NCBI GenBank assembly: GCA_031403955.1
Contig: JANNGR010000622.1
Span: forward strand, 1-7,308
DNA: 7,308 bases
Source of the DNA: CAISIP01 sp031403955
GTDB taxonomy: Bacteria > Pseudomonadota > Gammaproteobacteria > Burkholderiales > Burkholderiaceae_C
Direction: 5' to 3'
Shown here: piece by piece, positions 4,750 through 7,308 of the stretch
Numbering within the stretch: position 1 is the first letter of the stretch
Layout: the number at the start of each line of letters is the position of its first letter
Program-made: the position numbers and the translations under genes
The notes under the pieces: model-generated
What the model was told of the DNA's origin: nothing
Seen by the model: the letters and a program-made list of their open reading frames with translations, nothing else
Database searches by the model: none

Positions 4750-6852
4750 CTAAGGAACAAAGTCTTCCACCACACCGGTCAGGTTGGTCGAGCTGGAAGG
4801 GGGTGACACGGCGTTCTTGCCAATGCCGCGTTTGGCGAACGCCTTCTTGACGTCCGGCAAGTCTGCCGGGTTCAGCGCCGCCACGGCCGACAGGATGCCA
4901 TCGCGAGCCTGCGTAAAGGTCGGCTGACTGGGCGTTTGCTTCAAGCCGCCAATCACGTACTTCAGCATGCGTTTCTCGGCCTCGGCGTGTGGATGCTTCC
5001 TCACCAGGGCAACGAAGACTTCCCACAACATGCTGCACCAGACTTCGCCGGCGTTGTGAACTGCGTTGTTTGGCCCGCCGGCCGTCGGATTGCGAACCGG
5101 ACCAACCGGCAGCACCGTGTTGGCGCTGATATGTTTGAAAGTCAGCGGGTTCTTTTGCATGTCGGCGGAATACGGATAACGCCGAATCGAGAAGTAATAA
5201 TTCTCCTTGAAGGTTGGTGTCAGGTCGGTCCAGCCACCGGCGGCAAACGCACCCTTGGCGAAATTGTCGGTGGCTTGCGAGGTCATGCAGACGGCGAAGA
5301 AATCACCCCAGCCCTCGCCCATGGCCCCGCCCTGCTGGTTGCCCAGGCCCGACGCGTTGCCCACCAGGCGATTGCTGATGTAGTGCCCCATTTCATGAAA
5401 CGTGATCAGTGCCTCGTGGTTGCTGGTGCGTTTCGGCTTGGCTGGCAACATGCTGGCAAAGGTAAACATCTGCATGCGGGGACTGGAGCCGTCCGCCGGA
5501 GTGGACATATTGGCGTTGTCGGTGCCGCTGAAATCCGCGCCTTCGGCCAGAATCGGGTCGGCCCCCAGACCTCCCAGGCCGAAGTTCTTTACCTGTGCGT
5601 TGCCCGACGCCTCGTCGAATCCGGCTTCATACCAGCGGTCATGCAGCCAGTTGACATGGAAGAACATTCCCACCAGGCTGTTCTGCAAGTTCTTCGGGTC
5701 GATGGAATCCTTGGTGTGGTTATAGGTGTAATCGAACACACCCGCAGCCGTGATCTTTCCACGCACGTCTCCGGTGCCGAATCCGTTGGGGGCTTTCAGG
5801 TCGGCGTAGGCAATACAGTTGTTGCCGCTCGTCACCTTGGCTCCAGCGTCCAACCATGGCCGGCCGGCCAGCAGACTGTCGATGGCGATCAACTTCTCTT
5901 TCACCGGCGGGGCCTGAAACCCGTTCGGCGCGCCTGTCGGATGCGGCGTCCCGGGCGCGGGGCCGTCTTCCGGGCGAAACACCGCGTCCGCGGTGTTGTG
6001 AACACGGTACTTGAACATGGCCCTGGACGTTAGATTCTTGCGGAACAACACGTCCGGCGCGTCGACGGCGTCGACGACATAACTGAAGGCGGGATAGTCG
6101 CTCACCCATAACTCGATGTAATAACCGGGCACGAATTGGCCCTCGCCGAGCGGGAACATAACGTCCTTCAGCCGTACCGGCCGCTCGAATCCTGGTCGCT
6201 TGTCGGCCTTGGCGGCTTTGTAATCGAAGTGCTGATACGGATCGTCTTGCGATGGCTTGCCGGACGCCTTGAAATCCTTGGCGGAGTATTCGACGGCTGT
6301 CAGGTCCGACGCGGCCTTGGCGATGGCGGCGGGTGCTGAAAGGCCTCCGGCACGCGCGCTGCGTGAGCGGCGTGGCGCCGAGGCCCCGGCTCCTGCAAAT
6401 GCCTGCCCGGTGAGAGACAACACATTGTTGTTGGCATCGACCGACGCCTTGATTTCCCCTTGAAAGACGTCGACGCCGTTCATGCGCTGCACCAATTGCA
6501 CCGTTGGTAGCCCCTGCAGGCTGACCGAACCGACCTCCAGCGTGTTGGCGTCGGCATCGCTCAAATTCCACAGGTCGGCGCGCGCATGCACAAACTGTTG
6601 AGCGGCGGCCTCCGGCGAGTCGGCGGTCCGAGCCGACATACTTCTTGCCGCGGTTTTGATCTGAATGCTCACCGGCATTTGGGTCGCTTCGTCCAGATGT
6701 ACCGCCAGGTCTTGCACATCCGCCGTCAACCGCGCGACGCCCCGATGCGCAACGCCGGCGGCTCGTGTGGCCACCATTCCCCGGGCGACCCGAACCGCGG
6801 GTTCATACATTGCATGAAAATTCTCGGGTACCTTTTTGTCGGAGATGGCCAT
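4750..6852 (-). CDS. M36 (fungalysin-type) zinc metalloendopeptidase
   Basis: 700 residues. M36 endopeptidases are usually secreted as zymogens with a large N-terminal propeptide. Seen here: an FTP/PepSY-like propeptide region (about 78-150, with GVDVFQGEI at 126-134); an Ala/Ser/Arg-rich linker (about 152-180); and the catalytic region with FHVNWLHDRWYEAGFDE (398-414), the zinc motif HEMGH (His486, Glu487, His490), third ligand Glu513 in GEGWGDFF, and HNAGEVWCSMLWE (599-611). All catalytic positions are intact. The N-terminus (MAISDKKVPE...) is hydrophilic with no signal peptide. Extending the frame upstream through the TTG at 6879 adds no hydrophobic segment either. The ATG at 6852 is supported by AAGGAG 7 bases upstream. 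The gene is first in a probable M36-M28-DUF3616 operon, ending 2 bases before the M28 ATG. Without an export signal, either the protein works inside the cell, another route exports it, or the N-terminus has been altered. Confidence 0.94.
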   Translation of the reverse strand: MAISDKKVPENFHAMYEPAVRVARGMVATRAAGVAHRGVARLTADVQDLAVHLDEATQMPVSIQIKTAARSMSARTADSPEAAAQQFVHARADLWNLSDADANTLEVGSVSLQGLPTVQLVQRMNGVDVFQGEIKASVDANNNVLSLTGQAFAGAGASAPRRSRSARAGGLSAPAAIAKAASDLTAVEYSAKDFKASGKPSQDDPYQHFDYKAAKADKRPGFERPVRLKDVMFPLGEGQFVPGYYIELWVSDYPAFSYVVDAVDAPDVLFRKNLTSRAMFKYRVHNTADAVFRPEDGPAPGTPHPTGAPNGFQAPPVKEKLIAIDSLLAGRPWLDAGAKVTSGNNCIAYADLKAPNGFGTGDVRGKITAAGVFDYTYNHTKDSIDPKNLQNSLVGMFFHVNWLHDRWYEAGFDEASGNAQVKNFGLGGLGADPILAEGADFSGTDNANMSTPADGSSPRMQMFTFASMLPAKPKRTSNHEALITFHEMGHYISNRLVGNASGLGNQQGGAMGEGWGDFFAVCMTSQATDNFAKGAFAAGGWTDLTPTFKENYYFSIRRYPYSADMQKNPLTFKHISANTVLPVGPVRNPTAGGPNNAVHNAGEVWCSMLWEVFVALVRKHPHAEAEKRMLKYVIGGLKQTPSQPTFTQARDGILSAVAALNPADLPDVKKAFAKRGIGKNAVSPPSSSTNLTGVVEDFVP

Positions 6853-6859
6853 GTCGAAG

Positions 6860-6865
6860 CTCCTT
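6860..6865 (-). promoter_or_regulatory. Strong Shine-Dalgarno of the M36 gene
   Basis: AAGGAG on the minus strand, followed by the 7-base spacer CTTCGAC and the ATG at 6852. It settles the start and argues against the in-frame TTG at 6879, which has no such site. Confidence 0.8.
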
Positions 6866-6915
6866 CGCGTTAACGTCAAACCAAGCTGGGTCGCGCACCC
6901 AAGCGCCTGAGCAAC

Positions 6916-6944
6916 AGTGTCCTGGCCCTCGGACCAGCGGTCAA
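6916..6944 (-). promoter_or_regulatory. Candidate sigma70 promoter of the peptidase operon
   Basis: On the minus strand TTGACC (6944-6939) and GACACT (6921-6916) are separated by exactly 17 bases. The -35 matches the consensus at 5 of 6 positions, the -10 at only 3 of 6. A start near 6910 would give a leader of about 57 bases ending in the strong Shine-Dalgarno. Within this leader, GCTGGGT (6885-6891) and ACCCAAGC (6897-6904) form a small imperfect hairpin that could be an operator or leader structure. Prediction from spacing only. Confidence 0.4.
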
Positions 6945-7046
6945 GCGCCGAATCCGGTTTTCATACCCAATTGGTGTGAGGCCGGGCTGTCGCACGATTT
7001 GGACGTCATCGACGCGCGATCTTTCCACTACGCGCCACCACAAGCA

Positions 7047-7139
7047 GCAGCGCCAGGTTTGTCGAGTTGTAGCGGCGCAGCCGCCTGCGCCGCATGGCGC
7101 GCTCTTTGTCCGCCGTTGGAACGAAGGATTGGGCGGCAC
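7047..7139 (-). repeat. Degenerate attC-like repeat, right copy
   Basis: On the minus strand it begins GCCGCCCAATCCTTCGTTCC, which would translate as PNPSFQR. That peptide is typical of spurious ORFs read from attC-type repeats (NPSFKRT...LNSNVR, from memory). The far end, read on the plus strand (GGTTTGTCGAGTTGTAGCGG, 7056-7075), resembles the inner box of attC (GTTTGAGTTAAGCGGC), with a small insertion. A 9-bp hairpin sits in the middle. About 93 bases is within the attC size range, and it lies 16 bases after the VOC stop, where a cassette attC would be. The outer RYYYAAC/GTTRRRY pair is not intact (GCCCAAT on one side, no GTTRRRY on the other), so at best it is a decayed site. Confidence 0.4.
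7072..7093. repeat. Perfect 9-bp inverted repeat (hairpin) inside the right repeat
   Basis: GCGGCGCAG (7072-7080) and CTGCGCCGC (7085-7093) pair perfectly around the loop CCGC. It is very GC-rich and lacks a following T-run on either strand. It may act as a 3' stabilising or transcription-slowing structure for the VOC transcript, or be the variable terminal structure of an attC-like element. Confidence 0.6.
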
Positions 7140-7155
7140 CGTTTCAAGCCCGAAT

Positions 7156-7308
7156 TCACTGCCCCTGACGTGCGTAACTGACCGTCAACATTTCCCATTG
7201 GTGTCCATCTGGTTCGTTCCAGTAGACGATGCTGCCGCCGTGCTGCGTCTCAATTCGGAAGTCGACCGGCCCATGAACGTTGCTGCGGTACGGTATTCCA
7301 GCCGCCTT
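7156..7308 (-). CDS. C-terminal end of a VOC (glyoxalase/bleomycin-resistance) superfamily protein, cut by the window edge
   Basis: The minus-strand frame entering at 7308 is open for 50 codons and stops at TGA (7158-7156). It contains IPYRSN, VDFRIET, SIVYWNEPDGHQWEMLTVSY. The pattern of an aromatic residue, then [DN]xPDGHxxE[IM]LT near the C-terminus is typical of vicinal-oxygen-chelate proteins, where the Glu of the WEMLT segment is the usual last metal ligand. The family includes glyoxalases, dioxygenases and fosfomycin- or bleomycin-resistance proteins. The visible part cannot tell which, nor whether the gene is complete upstream. It ends 303 bases before the M36 start, with a repeat and a promoter in between, so it is probably a separate transcription unit. 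Confidence 0.75.
   Translation of the reverse strand, partial: KAAGIPYRSNVHGPVDFRIETQHGGSIVYWNEPDGHQWEMLTVSYARQGQ

Larger units (their letters stand above)
6853..7155. other. Intergenic region between the VOC gene and the M36 gene
   Basis: About 300 bases without a convincing gene. The part next to the VOC stop is the degenerate repeat (7047-7139) with its hairpin. The part next to M36 holds the candidate promoter and Shine-Dalgarno. The stretch 6945-7046 shows nothing I can name. A minus-strand ORF across the region (6876-7139) is compositionally odd, with several Cys, Trp and Arg runs, and begins inside the repeat; I take it as spurious. Confidence 0.6.

Noticed and set aside
4748..5038. 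N-terminal extension of the M28 protein by about 97 residues
   Set aside because: The extension lies in a second frame inside the M36 coding region and is low-quality sequence. The ATG at 4747, 2 bases beyond the M36 stop, fits the operon layout.
4936..6033. A 365-codon plus-strand ORF
   Set aside because: It is antisense to the M36 gene, whose motifs are unmistakable. The translation resembles no family, and long antisense ORFs are expected in GC-rich coding DNA.
6853..6879. TTG start at 6879 for the M36 gene
   Set aside because: The ATG at 6852 has AAGGAG at an ideal distance; the TTG has no comparable site and adds no signal peptide.
7072..7093. Rho-independent terminator for the VOC gene
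   Set aside because: The stem is perfect and GC-rich, but neither strand has a T-run after it, so it is reported only as a hairpin.
6876..7139. An 87-codon minus-strand ORF beginning PPNPSFQR
   Set aside because: Its start lies in the attC-like repeat. It runs through the candidate promoter and has repeat-like, Arg/Cys/Trp-rich composition, so it is taken as a translated repeat rather than a gene.
1..7308. CRISPR array, tRNA, insertion sequence or transposase
   Set aside because: No regularly spaced direct repeats, cloverleaf-like segment or transposase-like translation was seen on either strand.

Overview
The window is GC-rich bacterial DNA, most likely from a betaproteobacterium close to the Burkholderiales. 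The malate synthase reads like the Burkholderia-type AceB, and two intergenic segments resemble short repeats that are common in beta- and gammaproteobacteria. This placement is an inference from remembered family sequences; no search was run.

Layout. The plus strand carries only the 3' nine-tenths of aceB (malate synthase A, 1-1457), cut by the left edge. Everything else lies on the minus strand, convergent to aceB. Read in the direction of transcription (right to left) it holds: the last 50 codons of a VOC/glyoxalase-family protein (7156-7308, cut by the right edge); an intergenic stretch with a degenerate repeat and a candidate sigma70 promoter; an M36 fungalysin-type metallopeptidase (4750-6852); an M28 aminopeptidase-type zinc peptidase (3497-4747); a DUF3616 protein (2508-3488); a truncated deoxyinosine/uracil-DNA glycosylase remnant (2283-2471); and a ribbon-helix-helix antitoxin (1912-2289) overlapping a MazF/PemK-family toxin (1577-1915).

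How the genes fit together. The M36, M28 and DUF3616 genes are separated by 2 and 8 bases and probably form one operon behind the promoter at about 6916-6944. Both peptidases keep their full metal-binding sets, but neither has a recognisable signal peptide, which is unusual for families that are normally secreted. The toxin-antitoxin pair has the usual ATGA overlap. It sits exactly where the glycosylase gene breaks off, which suggests that the TA module arrived as an insertion and removed or replaced the rest of that gene.

The most interesting structural signal is a pair of related, degenerate repeats, about 1477-1558 and 7047-7139, in the same orientation. Each lies just downstream of a minus-strand gene (the toxin and the VOC gene), and the right-hand one resembles a decayed integron attC site. 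I see no complete attC and no integrase, so mobility of the block is a hypothesis. No tRNA, rRNA, CRISPR array, insertion sequence or clearly new defence system was seen.
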